Shown here in pieces: positions 1 to 8,687 of a stretch of 38,352 nt of DNA. Positions within the stretch are counted from its first letter, which is position 1, and each line of letters opens with the position of its first letter. A program made the position numbers and the translations under genes. Location of the stretch: NCBI GenBank assembly GCA_016926855.1, contig JAFGNT010000034.1:1-38352 (forward strand), read 5' to 3'. The notes beneath the pieces were generated by a model. It was not told the origin of the DNA. It ran no database searches and was given only the letters and a program-made list of their open reading frames with translations. The stretch is from Methanomicrobiaceae archaeon. GTDB lineage: Archaea > Halobacteriota > Methanomicrobia > Methanomicrobiales > Methanomicrobiaceae.

Positions 1-1076
1 ACGAAGGATTCAACGGCTTCAGAATTATCGAGTGTCTGATCCGCCCGGAGAAAGAATCCCATGCCGCCGAGGAACCGGTCCCGCCAGACAAACGGCATGC
101 CATATCCAGTGTGGATGATATATGCGGATCGGATCACCTCGCGGATCGCGTGAGGGATCTGCCGGAAGAATATGTCGAAAAACGTCCCGGTATTTTCCCC
201 CGGTATCGTAGAGAACGTAAACTGCTGCAGGCCCTGTGTCACCATCCTTTCGATGTCCGCGCTGGAAGGGGGTTCGACATTTTCTGTATGGGGGCAGGAC
301 ATGCCCACCGGGTCCCTCCCGAGGATTCTCTTCACTCCGTCCCGAAAATTTTCATCCGCGACCGCCCGCATGATAAATTCCCGCCGGACGCCATCGTAAG
401 AGAGTACATACACGAGTGCTCCCGGAACAAGTTCTATGAAGCGTTCCGCAAATATCTCGCAAATTTTGGCAGTGGCGGGGAGATCAACGAGCTCCATTGC
501 TGTCCGGGCAAGGAACTCCATGCTCTGTATGTATTTTTTCTTCTCGGTGATATTCTCGAGAACGATAGTGCATCCCTGCTCGCCGTTGTTAAAGACGGTA
601 GGAATCACCTCCATCTCGAAGTAGGCAGCCTCATTCCGTTCCTGCCACGTTATCTCGGTTATGACCTGCTCCCGTTCCAGCCCTTCAATCACGTCCAGCG
701 CCTCGGGAGAGGAAACAACCGGCAGGGTTCTCTCCTGGATATTCTCTCCCACCAGGTCCTCTTTCCTCGCATTCGCGAATGTGAGAAACTGGTTGTTACA
801 CTGGACAATGTTCAGACGGCTGTCGAGCACCAGAATCATGTTTCTGGTAAAGACGAGAAACGCGGAAAGGGGGACGCGCTGGGCGATCGAATACATTTTT
901 GCATTCCCGACCGCCTGCACATCGACCTGTCCTGTCACCTGCATGAAATGCAGATGTTTTGAAATCGAGTTCCGGGTTATACCGGTTTTTTTTGCAATCT
1001 CGGTGATGGTCATGCCCCGTGGCTTGAACCGGAGACTCTGGAGGATCCGGTGTTCGATATCAGACTCCTCGTCCAT
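1..1076 (-). CDS. HTH-PAS-GAF sensor/regulator, N-terminal part (runs off the left edge)
   Basis: The minus strand is open from an ATG at 1076 to the window edge, giving at least 358 residues with no stop. Residues 1-65 form a winged helix-turn-helix (GMTITEIAKKTGITRNSISK). A PAS-like domain follows at about 70-180, ending in ENITEKKKY, and then a GAF-like domain from about 190. No kinase domain is seen before the edge. It is colinear with the protein at 23837-25393: the HTH, the SPEALDVIEGLER-type stretch and the FLARTAMELVDLPA linker are all shared, so the two are paralogues. Such proteins probably sense a signal through PAS/GAF and act directly on DNA. Ligand and targets cannot be read from sequence. 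A strong TATA box lies about 35-50 bp upstream. The plus-strand frames across this span are antisense shadows. Confidence 0.85.
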   Translation of the reverse strand, partial: MDEESDIEHRILQSLRFKPRGMTITEIAKKTGITRNSISKHLHFMQVTGQVDVQAVGNAKMYSIAQRVPLSAFLVFTRNMILVLDSRLNIVQCNNQFLTFANARKEDLVGENIQERTLPVVSSPEALDVIEGLEREQVITEITWQERNEAAYFEMEVIPTVFNNGEQGCTIVLENITEKKKYIQSMEFLARTAMELVDLPATAKICEIFAERFIELVPGALVYVLSYDGVRREFIMRAVADENFRDGVKRILGRDPVGMSCPHTENVEPPSSADIERMVTQGLQQFTFSTIPGENTGTFFDIFFRQIPHAIREVIRSAYIIHTGYGMPFVWRDRFLGGMGFFLRADQTLDNSEAVESF

Positions 1077-1110
1077 ACGACTCCCAATCTATCGTAGTTG
1101 GAATATATTA

Positions 1111-1125
1111 TTATATATTTATAAA
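1111..1125 (-). promoter_or_regulatory. TATA box of the leftmost HTH-PAS gene
   Basis: Read on the minus strand this is TTTATAAATATATAA, a near-ideal archaeal box A. Transcription would begin roughly 25 bp downstream, near 1090, leaving a leader of only about 10-15 nt before the ATG at 1076. No Shine-Dalgarno motif is evident. The paralogue at 23837 has the same arrangement. Confidence 0.65.
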
Positions 1126-1463
1126 TTCTGTTCACATTTTTTTCAATTTTCATCCTGATTTGGTTATCCCTGTGATGAACCTGACTGTGCTGAGATACGG
1201 TGCACGCGCCTCTGGTACACCGTATGGATCCTGGGCCCTGCTTCGGGACATGGCGATACGCACCGGCTGACGCTCCTCTTTGGAGCGGTTCCGGAGGATC
1301 CGTTGTCCGGGATTACGGCAGTGAAAACGGCCCGGACAGATGAATAATCCCGGTGAACGGAGACCGGTGTGGTACGCCTCCGGGGTATCACGGCGTTTCT
1401 GACGAATGCATGAAATCGATGCAAACACTAAAATGACTTAAGCACGGATGCTGGGTGATTCAT
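1126..1463. other. Intergenic region with several short hairpins, no convincing gene
   Basis: No convincing coding sequence was found here. Perfect inverted repeats are ATACGGTG/CACCGTAT (1195-1202 with 1218-1225), CGCTCC/GGAGCG (1271-1276 with 1282-1287) and TGCAT/ATGCA (1407-1411 with 1419-1423). A box-C-like GTGATGA sits at 1171-1177, with CTGA at 1190-1193. These could belong to a small RNA or to the leader of the downstream surface-protein gene. Short frames on both strands look non-coding. Confidence 0.35.
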
Positions 1464-2156
1464 ATGAAGCATGGAATGGAAATTCTCGGATGTGCTCTCC
1501 TTCTTCTCTGTGTCGTGGGCATCTCCTCCGTGGGAGCGGAAGCCATTGTCGGGGGGGATGTCGGGTGGTACGAGGTTACCTGCAATGTCGACGGGGCATC
1601 GGTATATTTTGATGATCATTACATGGGTGAGACCGAAAACGGCAGGCTGAAGATTGAAGTGTATACGACCGGAACTCCATATTCGGAGTATTCCGTCTCA
1701 AAACCCGGTTTTGTTACCTTCACCGGTACCATCGATCGGTACCCCGCGAAAGATGAGACCGTGGAGCTTTCGGTAACACTGACCGCCGGTACCCCTACCC
1801 CGGAGGGCGGACTGATCGGCGGCGATATGGGGTACTATGTCTTTACAACGAACGCCAAGGCGGCAAAGGTCTACTTTGACGGCGAATTAAAAGGGGAAAC
1901 AGAAAACGGACAGCTGAAAGTGGCGGTGTACACGACCGGCACCCCGTACACGAACTACCGGGTTGAAGCGGACGGGTACGAGCCGCTTGACGGGACTTTT
2001 TCAGAAGTACCCGCCAAAGATGGTGAGGTTGACATCGATGCAAATCTTATCTCTCTGACCGAACCGACTGCTGAGGCAGCGACGCCGCTTTCGCTTGTGA
2101 CGGTGCTTGTGGCGGGCCTGATCGCGCTGGTGCTGATCGCGTCCCGTAAAAAGTAA
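1464..2156 (+). CDS. Secreted/membrane-anchored protein with two tandem PEGA-like repeats
   Basis: A 230-residue surface protein. The N-terminus MKHGMEILGCALLLLCVVGI is a signal peptide ending near GAEA. Two repeats of about 85 residues follow: the first begins GGDVGWYEVTCNVDGASVYF and the second GGDMGYYVFTTN. They share the blocks VYFD, GETENG, YTTGTPY and a PAKD segment. A short Thr/Pro linker (TPTPEGG) separates them. After a second Thr-rich linker there is one hydrophobic helix (LSLVTVLVAGLIALVLIA) and a basic RKK tail, so the protein is anchored with the repeats outside. The repeats resemble PEGA beta-sandwich domains, which are common in surface proteins of Methanomicrobiales. I chose ATG 1464 over the in-frame GTG 1455 because GGTGATT at 1454-1460 is a good ribosome binding site for it. 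Ligand unknown. Confidence 0.8.
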   Translation: MKHGMEILGCALLLLCVVGISSVGAEAIVGGDVGWYEVTCNVDGASVYFDDHYMGETENGRLKIEVYTTGTPYSEYSVSKPGFVTFTGTIDRYPAKDETVELSVTLTAGTPTPEGGLIGGDMGYYVFTTNAKAAKVYFDGELKGETENGQLKVAVYTTGTPYTNYRVEADGYEPLDGTFSEVPAKDGEVDIDANLISLTEPTAEAATPLSLVTVLVAGLIALVLIASRKK

Positions 2157-2178
2157 ATAATCTTTTTTTCGCCTGCCT
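2157..2178. terminator. T-tract terminator between convergent genes
   Basis: A run of seven T (2163-2169) directly follows the stop of the PEGA-like protein, as in archaeal intrinsic termination. On the other strand, TTATTTACTTTTT lies just after the hypF stop, so the spacer may terminate both transcripts. Confidence 0.5.
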
Positions 2179-4392
2179 TTACCGTTCCCGTGAGAGCAGC
2201 CCCGCCCAGACGCACTGCCCGTAGGAGATGCAGCCGTCCCCGAGCGGAAATTCCTTATTGATGACACATTCGAGTCCCGCAGCGGTGATCTCCCCTGCAA
2301 TCGCCGTGCGGATCGCGTTGTTATAGGCAACCCCGCCCGAGAGCGCCACGGTTGGTATCCCCTCTGCCTGTGCCGCCCGGATGGCCATCGCGGCAATGCC
2401 CCGTGCGAGGTTATACTGAAACGAAGCCGCTATTTCCGGAATTTCTTCCCATGTCATGCGTGCCTGCGCCTCCGCCATGAGTGCCCGGGTGGAGAGCACC
2501 TCGCGGCCGCCCTCGCGGGTAAAGACGAGCTCCCAGGGTTTGGCCCGCCCCCGTGACGCGACCGATTCGAGTTTCATTGCGGGCTCGCCGTCGTAGGTCT
2601 TTTCGCGGCAGATGCCGAGCAGTGCCGAGGCGGCATCGAGCACCCGCCCGGTGCTGCTGGAGAGCGGGGTATTGACGCCGCGGGCGATCTGCCGGTCAAC
2701 GACCCCTACCATCGTATCGCTCCAGCCACGTTCCCGCAGGAGTGCCGCCGTTTCGCTGCCCGGAAGGATGCCGTACAGCATGCGTTCAGGAAACCGGACC
2801 GCCGCATCGCCTCCCGGCATGGGCACCGGTTCGAGGTGGGCGACCCGGTCATACTCCGGTGCCTGTCCGGCGAAGATCTCGCCTCCCCAGACGGTGCCGT
2901 CATCGCCGTATCCCACACCGTCGATGGCAATCCCGATGCAGGGCTTCAGGGTGGCGGCGGCGATATGGGCCTTGTGGTGCTGTACCGGGACGAGGGAAGC
3001 ACCGCATTCCTCTGCAAGCACCTGTGCATACCGTGTGGAGAGGAACTGCGGGTGCAGGTCGTGGGCGATGACGGTGTACTCCGCGCCGACCAGCCCTCCG
3101 ATCGTCCGGATCGTCTCTTTCAGGTACTCCAGCGTCGCCGGGTTCCGGACGTTGCCCACGTGGGGGGATGTGAAGCAGAACCCGTTCCTGTACACCGTGA
3201 TATTGGCGTTGAGCTCCGGGCCCACCCCGAGGATGCAGTCATCGCCGAGGTCAGTCCGTGTCCGTTTCGGGGCAAGGCCCCGGGAGAGACGGATGATGTA
3301 CCCGTCCCTCACCACGGAATCGTCGCAGCGGTTACGGATGACGCGGTCATGGGTGAGGAAAAAATCCACATCGTCCTTCAGCTGGGACATCGCATGGTCG
3401 GTATCGGTGATCATCGGGTACCCGGGGGTGTTTGCGCTTGTCATGACGAGGAACGGATGGTGCAGGCAGGACAGGAGGAGATGGTGCAGTCCGGTGTAGG
3501 GAAGCATGCAGCCGATGGTGTGAAGATTGGATATGTCAGCGTGGGCGAGAGGGTCTTTCTTGACAAGCACGGAGATGGGGTGTTCGGGCCCGGTGAGGCA
3601 CTCCCGCTCTGCATCGGAGACATGGGCGATATCGTCGAGATGCTCCTCCTTCACCATCACCGCGAGCGGTTGCTCCGTTCGTCCGAGCCGCCGTTTCAGC
3701 TCCCCCGCGGATGCCTCGATGCAGGCGATGTGAAATCCTCCGATACCGCGGATCGCCACGATGCTCCCTTCGTCGAGCAGGCGTGCGGTCTCCCGGACCG
3801 GATCGGCGCAGGGCAGGATGCTACCTGTCGTATCATAGAGCGTGAGGGACGGGCCGCATCTGCCGCAGGCTATTGTCTGCGCATGGTGCCTTCTCTGGCC
3901 GGGATCATTATACTCCCGGGTGCATTCGGGGCACGTTGAAAAATCCTCCATTGTCGTACGTTCCCGGTCGTACGGAAGGGATTCGATGATGCTGTACCGG
4001 GGTCCGCAGTTGACGCAGGAGGTCGCCCAGTACCGCTCGTACCTCCCGCCGGGGGTGAAAATGTCCGCCCGGCACTCGTCGCAGAGTGCAACATCGGCAG
4101 GAATGAATCCCGAGAGTGCACCGGTGGTACTTTCGAGGATCAAAAACCCGTCCGGGGGCGAGCCCTGTATGTCCCCCACAACCACACTGTCTATCTTGGA
4201 GAGCGGCGTCCCTTTGCGAATCGCCGCGAGAAATTCTTCAAAACGCTCCCCAAAAGCATGGATTTCGACCTGGCTCCCGAGATTCCTGACCGTTCCCCGG
4301 ATACCGTAGGCATGGGCGGCTGAGTATACGAAAGGCCGGAATCCGACACCCTGAACAATACCCTGGACAAAAATCGTTCCTTTATTTTGCAT
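2179..4392 (-). CDS. hypF: Carbamoyltransferase HypF, [NiFe]-hydrogenase maturation
   Basis: 737 residues, the usual HypF length. HypF uses carbamoyl phosphate and ATP to carbamoylate the C-terminal cysteine of HypE, supplying the CN ligands of [NiFe] hydrogenases in the cytoplasm. Domains in order: acylphosphatase-like (residues 1-90, VQGIVQGVGFRPFV); two zinc fingers of the form C-X2-C-X18-C-X2-C (C104/C107/C126/C129 and C154/C157/C176/C179); YrdC-like domain (about 195-375); Kae1-like carbamoyltransferase domain (about 385-737) with QHHKAHIAA and DGVGYGDDGTVWGGE. The finger motif reads RRHHAQTIAC where many HypF have RRFHAQPxAC, and QHHKAH replaces the commoner QHHxAH; both are mild variants. 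No other hyp or hydrogenase gene is in the window. It is divergent from the HTH gene at 4439. Start is ATG 4392. Confidence 0.96.
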   Translation of the reverse strand: MQNKGTIFVQGIVQGVGFRPFVYSAAHAYGIRGTVRNLGSQVEIHAFGERFEEFLAAIRKGTPLSKIDSVVVGDIQGSPPDGFLILESTTGALSGFIPADVALCDECRADIFTPGGRYERYWATSCVNCGPRYSIIESLPYDRERTTMEDFSTCPECTREYNDPGQRRHHAQTIACGRCGPSLTLYDTTGSILPCADPVRETARLLDEGSIVAIRGIGGFHIACIEASAGELKRRLGRTEQPLAVMVKEEHLDDIAHVSDAERECLTGPEHPISVLVKKDPLAHADISNLHTIGCMLPYTGLHHLLLSCLHHPFLVMTSANTPGYPMITDTDHAMSQLKDDVDFFLTHDRVIRNRCDDSVVRDGYIIRLSRGLAPKRTRTDLGDDCILGVGPELNANITVYRNGFCFTSPHVGNVRNPATLEYLKETIRTIGGLVGAEYTVIAHDLHPQFLSTRYAQVLAEECGASLVPVQHHKAHIAAATLKPCIGIAIDGVGYGDDGTVWGGEIFAGQAPEYDRVAHLEPVPMPGGDAAVRFPERMLYGILPGSETAALLRERGWSDTMVGVVDRQIARGVNTPLSSSTGRVLDAASALLGICREKTYDGEPAMKLESVASRGRAKPWELVFTREGGREVLSTRALMAEAQARMTWEEIPEIAASFQYNLARGIAAMAIRAAQAEGIPTVALSGGVAYNNAIRTAIAGEITAAGLECVINKEFPLGDGCISYGQCVWAGLLSRER

Positions 4393-4438
4393 GGGGAATA
4401 CTGGACAAATTTTATTGAGTCAAACATCAATATAATAT

Positions 4439-4966
4439 TTGGTTTTTACTTTGACAGGGCATATCAGAATCGTCAATGATCCAGTTGAACTGGTCCCTCT
4501 TCTTGTGTGCTTTAATAACACAAACTACAAAAAAATCTATGATACCCTTAATAAGACCTGGTCGACGGAAGAAGAGCTTAATGAAGCTGTGGGCAGCGAC
4601 TGCGTCGCTGATTGTATTGCAATTTTGGAAAAGGGCAATCTCATCGAAGAACAATGGAGAATGCCGAAACCCGGCGATAAACCTCTGAAGGAATATAAAA
4701 CGACGTATAGTAAATTTCGTGCCAACTTCCAGTGTTCCATGACCGATCTTGGCGATCTGCTCTATATCTCAATCTCAGACGACGAAGAGCTGCGGCTCAT
4801 CGTTGATCAGGTACAGCTGGATGTGAACGGAGGCAACACGTCGATAAACGATCTCGCCCGGAAACACAACGTGAGCCCCGTATTTATCAAGGGGCTGGCA
4901 AAACGGATGCCCCATCTCGACGTTCGGGGACAGGGGTTGGTGCAGCTTGACGGCACGGATCGATGA
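4439..4966 (+). CDS. ArsR-like winged-helix transcriptional regulator (archaeal)
   Basis: 175 residues. The N-terminal half (MTGHIRIVNDPVELVPLL, then NYKKIYDTLNKTWSTEEELN) looks like a winged helix. A second HTH-like stretch near the C-terminus reads SINDLARKHNVSPVFIKGLA. There are no membrane segments and no sensor domain I recognise, so it is probably a small DNA-binding regulator. There is no ATG: the frame can begin at TTG 4439 or at TTG 4451, which gives MTGHIRIVNDP. The second may be the true start, but neither has a clear ribosome binding site, so I list the longer form. Its 3' end overlaps the next HTH gene by 20 bp, so the two are co-transcribed and probably translationally coupled. 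It is divergent from hypF. Confidence 0.7.
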   Translation: MVFTLTGHIRIVNDPVELVPLLVCFNNTNYKKIYDTLNKTWSTEEELNEAVGSDCVADCIAILEKGNLIEEQWRMPKPGDKPLKEYKTTYSKFRANFQCSMTDLGDLLYISISDDEELRLIVDQVQLDVNGGNTSINDLARKHNVSPVFIKGLAKRMPHLDVRGQGLVQLDGTDR

Positions 4967-5756
4967 TCCCCTGTATATCATCCTGAGAAGCAAACGCGAA
5001 GCCACGAGGTTCCAGATCCTCGTCGAGATCGCGGAGCACCAGCCGGCGGTCCGTCAGCAGGAGATCGCTGACAAACTGGGAGTCACGCCGCAGGCGGTAT
5101 CCGAATATATCCGGGAACTGGTCGAGGACGGGATGGTGAGTTCACGGGGCCGGGGGCGGTACGAGGTGACCCATACGGGGATTGAATGGGTGCTCTCCAA
5201 CTCAGAGGCGCTCGAGAGTTATGCCCGCCACGTGACCCGCGATATCATCCAGCAGGTCTCGGTCTGGACCGCGGTTGCCGCCGAACCGATGAGGAAAGGG
5301 GACAGCGTCGGGGTCTACATGAAGGACGGGTGGCTGTATGCGTCACATTCGGAACAGAACGCGATGGGTGAGGCGATTATGGACGCCGTGTCCGGCACTG
5401 ACGTCGGTGTGTCCCGGTTGAACGGCATCATCGATCACAGCGAGGGAATCGTGCATGTCTGCAAAGTCCCCCGGATCCAGCGGGGGGGTTCGCGGAATGT
5501 AAAGAAGGATGCGATGCTCGAAATCATCGACGGGATGAAGATGGTCGGTGCCGTGGGCCTCGAGGCGTATTTTGCACTCGAATCGGTGGGGCGTGTGCCC
5601 GACATGTTCTTCGGAGCCCGTGAAGGTGTGATTGAGGCGGCGTTTCATGGCATCGAGTGCGCAATCGTCATCGTCGATGAGGAATTCACTGATTTTTTGA
5701 AACGACTGGAGACTGTGGGCCTCAATTATACGATCCATGACATGATTGCCCAATGA
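4947..5756 (+). CDS. Winged-helix (MarR-like) transcriptional regulator
   Basis: 269 residues. The N-terminal winged helix spans about residues 15-75 (VRQQEIADKLGVTPQAVSEY, then ELVEDGMVSSRGRGRYEVT). The remaining 190 residues form a conserved archaeal domain without a catalytic motif I recognise; parts such as GDSVGVYMKDGWLYA look beta-rich. Probably a one-component regulator whose C-terminal domain binds an unknown effector. Translation starts at TTG 4947 inside the preceding gene; an ATG at 4963 is out of frame. Its stop overlaps the start of the helicase gene as ATGA (5753-5756). Two regulators followed directly by a helicase suggests one transcriptional unit. A role in controlling the helicase is inference. 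Confidence 0.8.
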   Translation: MTARIDDPLYIILRSKREATRFQILVEIAEHQPAVRQQEIADKLGVTPQAVSEYIRELVEDGMVSSRGRGRYEVTHTGIEWVLSNSEALESYARHVTRDIIQQVSVWTAVAAEPMRKGDSVGVYMKDGWLYASHSEQNAMGEAIMDAVSGTDVGVSRLNGIIDHSEGIVHVCKVPRIQRGGSRNVKKDAMLEIIDGMKMVGAVGLEAYFALESVGRVPDMFFGAREGVIEAAFHGIECAIVIVDEEFTDFLKRLETVGLNYTIHDMIAQ

Positions 5757-7825
5757 ACATAATTGTCCTCCCCCAGCGGGGGCTGTATCGCCTTTTTTTT
5801 CATGACGGAAGACGTGTCACCGCCATCGGGACGGTCGAGCTCACCAAGACAGGCAAGGGTTACCGCCCGAAACAGTATCAGGTGAAATACTTCGGCACGC
5901 GTCATCAGAAAAAGACGCCCACCAAAGAGCTGGTCGTAAACCTTCGCGAATCGGAAGTACGCCTTGCAGTCCGGGATACGGCCTTTGAATCTTTTCTTGC
6001 GGATCTCCAGATCCCGTTCGGCATCGTCGATGCCTGCCGGATGTGTTTTATCGAGGACCGGGTGACACCGCTCAAGAAAAAGAACGCTATCCTGTACGGG
6101 AAGGAACATATCTGCGAAGATTGCGCACGGCGCGAACTTCGGCGTGAACTCGGTTACGTAGGCGGTATGGGGTCCCTCTCCTACGGCCATCTCGAGCATC
6201 TTCTCGATCTCTACCGTGACCTTGACCGGGTGCTCGGGATGGTGCAGCCTGATCGCGTTGACACAGGCACGACGTTATTTGACCTGATCGAAGCGCATCC
6301 CGTCCAGGAAACATCTAAACTCGTCGATCTTCCCCTGCCCGAGGTGTTCATCCGGGCAGCGGGTGTGGAATCGCTCATGCCCGCACAGCAGCTCAGCGTC
6401 GACGCCGGCCTTCTTGAGGGCCGCGATCTGCTCGTCGTCGCGGCAACAGCGAGTGGTAAGACCTTTATCGGTGAAATGGCCGGCATCAAGCGCATGCTCG
6501 AAGGGCGAGGGCAGGTGCTCTTCCTCGTTCCCCTCGTTGCACTGGCGAACCAGAAATATCAGCGGTTCCGGGAGCGTTACGGGGATTTCGCCCGTGTCTC
6601 TCTCCATATCGGGGTGTCGCGGCTCAACCTGCCGGAGACCCGTATTGCTGCCGACCGCGACCTTCGTGCATCCATTGTCGTTGCCACATACGAGGGCATC
6701 GACCACGCTATCCGGTGCGGCAAACGGCTGGGGCGCATCGGCACGGTCGTTATCGACGAGGTGCAGATGCTTGAGGACGAAGAGCGGGGCCACCGGCTCG
6801 ACGGCCTCATTTCGCGCCTGAAATATATCACCCCGGAGGCGCAGTACCTCTATCTCTCCGCCACCATCGGCCTGCCCGGGCTGCTCGCAAAAAAACTGAA
6901 CGCAGCACTCGTACGGTACAACGAGCGCCCCGTTCCGCTTGAGAGGCACCTGATATTTCTCGAGAAAAAACAGAAGATCCCGACCATCAAAAAACTCACG
7001 ACAGAGGAATTCCGTAAACGGTCCTCCCGGGGATTCCGCGGGCAGACTATCGTCTTCACGAACGCCCGGGCACGATGTCACGTGATCGCCGATGCCCTCG
7101 GCCCGTCCGCCGCCCCCTACCACGCAGGCCTGACCGCAAAGGAGCGGCGGGATGTGGAAGACCGGTTTTTAAAAGGAAAACTTGCCGTGGTCGTTACGAC
7201 TGCGGCACTCGCCGCAGGTGTCGATTTTCCTGCCTCGCAAGTGATATTCGACTCTCTTGCGATGGGCATCAACTGGCTTTCCGTGCAGGAGTTCTCCCAG
7301 ATGATGGGACGGGCGGGCCGTCCGGATTTCCATGATCTCGGGAAAGTGGTCGTACTTGCGGAACCGGGAGGGAGCTACCGCCGCGACGATCGGCACACCG
7401 AGGAGGAGGTGGCGATAATGCTTCTCAAAGGCGAGATGGAGGAGGTAGCGCCGGTCTATGATGCCGAGGCGTCGTCCGAGGAGCTTGTGGCGAACGCGAT
7501 CGTATGCCACGGAAACCTCGAGGATATCCGTCGGATGGAGGAGACGATGGTCGGTGAGGTGGAACCGGTCATGCCGCTCCTCCTTGAGCAGCGTCTCGTG
7601 AAAAAGGCCGGGACACGGATTGAGATCTCCGAACTGGCACGGGTTATGGCCGAGCACTTCATCGGCATTGAGCGCCTTACGATAATCCGCAGTCTCATCG
7701 GGAAGGTGTCAGAACCGCTTGACATCGTTGCCGAACTCGAGTGCAGCGAAGAAGGCGAGACAGCACCAAAAGAATCCGCCGGCAAAAAAGAGTTTGGTAC
7801 CAAGCAGCGTTCCCGCCGCCGGTAA
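5753..7825 (+). CDS. Ski2-like DEAD/DEAH-box helicase with N-terminal zinc motif (DUF5814 type)
   Basis: 690 residues, a superfamily 2 nucleic-acid-dependent ATPase. The N-terminal extension of about 205 residues carries a probable zinc site, C95-X2-C98-X22-C121-X2-C124. The helicase core then shows a Q-like motif (LMPAQQLSV), Walker A AATASGKT (230-237), Walker B IDEVQM (around 334-339), motif III LSATIG (368-373), motif IV TIVFTNA, motif V TTAALAAGVDFPA and motif VI QMMGRAGRP. The MGRAGRP box and the DEVQ Walker B are typical of Ski2/Hel308-like enzymes, but the N-terminal half differs from Hel308. It ends in a basic tail (KQRSRRR). The family is archaeal and its substrate is unknown; DNA repair or RNA remodelling are both possible. 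It starts in an ATGA overlap with the upstream regulator. Confidence 0.88.
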   Translation: MNIIVLPQRGLYRLFFHDGRRVTAIGTVELTKTGKGYRPKQYQVKYFGTRHQKKTPTKELVVNLRESEVRLAVRDTAFESFLADLQIPFGIVDACRMCFIEDRVTPLKKKNAILYGKEHICEDCARRELRRELGYVGGMGSLSYGHLEHLLDLYRDLDRVLGMVQPDRVDTGTTLFDLIEAHPVQETSKLVDLPLPEVFIRAAGVESLMPAQQLSVDAGLLEGRDLLVVAATASGKTFIGEMAGIKRMLEGRGQVLFLVPLVALANQKYQRFRERYGDFARVSLHIGVSRLNLPETRIAADRDLRASIVVATYEGIDHAIRCGKRLGRIGTVVIDEVQMLEDEERGHRLDGLISRLKYITPEAQYLYLSATIGLPGLLAKKLNAALVRYNERPVPLERHLIFLEKKQKIPTIKKLTTEEFRKRSSRGFRGQTIVFTNARARCHVIADALGPSAAPYHAGLTAKERRDVEDRFLKGKLAVVVTTAALAAGVDFPASQVIFDSLAMGINWLSVQEFSQMMGRAGRPDFHDLGKVVVLAEPGGSYRRDDRHTEEEVAIMLLKGEMEEVAPVYDAEASSEELVANAIVCHGNLEDIRRMEETMVGEVEPVMPLLLEQRLVKKAGTRIEISELARVMAEHFIGIERLTIIRSLIGKVSEPLDIVAELECSEEGETAPKESAGKKEFGTKQRSRRR

Positions 7826-7856
7826 ATTCTCTGTTCACGCCCGCCGGTGTCTGCTT

Positions 7857-8687
7857 TTAGCGCACGAGGCAGACCCAGCGGTCGTAGATGGGGTCCCGGT
7901 CGGTCTCAAAGACCTCGACACGCCGCCCCTCTGCAATGCACCACCCGGAGATCATCCTTATCTCCGGCTCCGTGGCGGTGGAGAAGAGTGTCTCCTGCGA
8001 AAGGAATAGTATCTCCTCGACGATCGCCTCCCAGAGATCTGCCTGATAGGGCCGGATGTCACCGAGCATCAGCCCGACAGCCCGGTCCGCGGGCGGGCAG
8101 TAGACCGATGCATCCGTCCCGTCGATCCACATCGTATCCTCTGCAGCGAGCCGCCCTGTTGTGAGGCCGAGAGAGAGCAGTGCGGGGTCATTGTCGTATG
8201 CAAGCGTCTTCATGCCAAGCCCGCGGAGCACTGCCGACGCGATCCCCGAACCGCAGCATCCGTCGATGCAGCTCTTACCCCCGAACCCGCTCCAGACACC
8301 CGTGACGAGATCGCGAATCTCAGTGTCACGGCCGGGCCGCGTATCCTCCGGTGCCGGTGCCACCGTTTCCCGGAGATCCTGGCAGTAATATTCGCGGAGT
8401 CCGGCAAGCCACGCGTTCCGCGATTCCTGGTAGATGTCGGCGTCCAGCTCTTCGGCACGCTCATATATCTTCATGCCGGGGGTTCGGAACACAAAATGGA
8501 CTGCGTACCAAACGTTTTCGGAGCGGACTGCCAGTGCGAGGGGCTGCTCTTCCTCGTCGATGACCAGCCGGGCCGCGTCCGCCGGGAGGTCAAGGATCTC
8601 CTCTGAATATCTCCCGTCGACAAGCTCTGCAAACGTCGGTTCGATACAGGTGATCTCATCGATCTCAAGCAGATCGGCGAGAATCAT
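7857..8687 (-). CDS. SAM-dependent methyltransferase-like protein
   Basis: 276 residues. The central segment SCIDGCCGSGIASAVLRGLG (from about residue 139) followed by TLAYDNDP matches motif I and the acidic loop of Rossmann-fold methyltransferases (D-G-x-x-G-S-G, then D165/D167). The N-terminal 130 residues are an unrecognised alpha/beta domain. A later block (DRAVGLMLGDIRPYQ) takes the place of the usual catalytic loop, and no NPPY or DPPY motif is present, so the substrate is open and loss of activity is possible. The start codon overlaps the stop of the beta-helix gene at 8684-8687 (ATGA), so the two are expressed together. It converges with the helicase gene across a 31 bp spacer. Confidence 0.6.
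   Translation of the reverse strand: MILADLLEIDEITCIEPTFAELVDGRYSEEILDLPADAARLVIDEEEQPLALAVRSENVWYAVHFVFRTPGMKIYERAEELDADIYQESRNAWLAGLREYYCQDLRETVAPAPEDTRPGRDTEIRDLVTGVWSGFGGKSCIDGCCGSGIASAVLRGLGMKTLAYDNDPALLSLGLTTGRLAAEDTMWIDGTDASVYCPPADRAVGLMLGDIRPYQADLWEAIVEEILFLSQETLFSTATEPEIRMISGWCIAEGRRVEVFETDRDPIYDRWVCLVR

Noticed and set aside
111-962. 283-codon plus-strand frame at the left edge
   Set aside because: It is antisense to the HTH-PAS-GAF gene, which shows clear family motifs on the minus strand; the plus-strand translation has no recognisable features.
1150-1428. 92-codon minus-strand frame in the spacer before the PEGA-like gene
   Set aside because: Arg/Ser/Pro-rich translation, no ribosome binding site, and it overlaps several hairpins.
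2836-3939. 367-codon plus-strand frame inside hypF
   Set aside because: hypF is unmistakable on the minus strand, and the plus frame has no family features or start signals.
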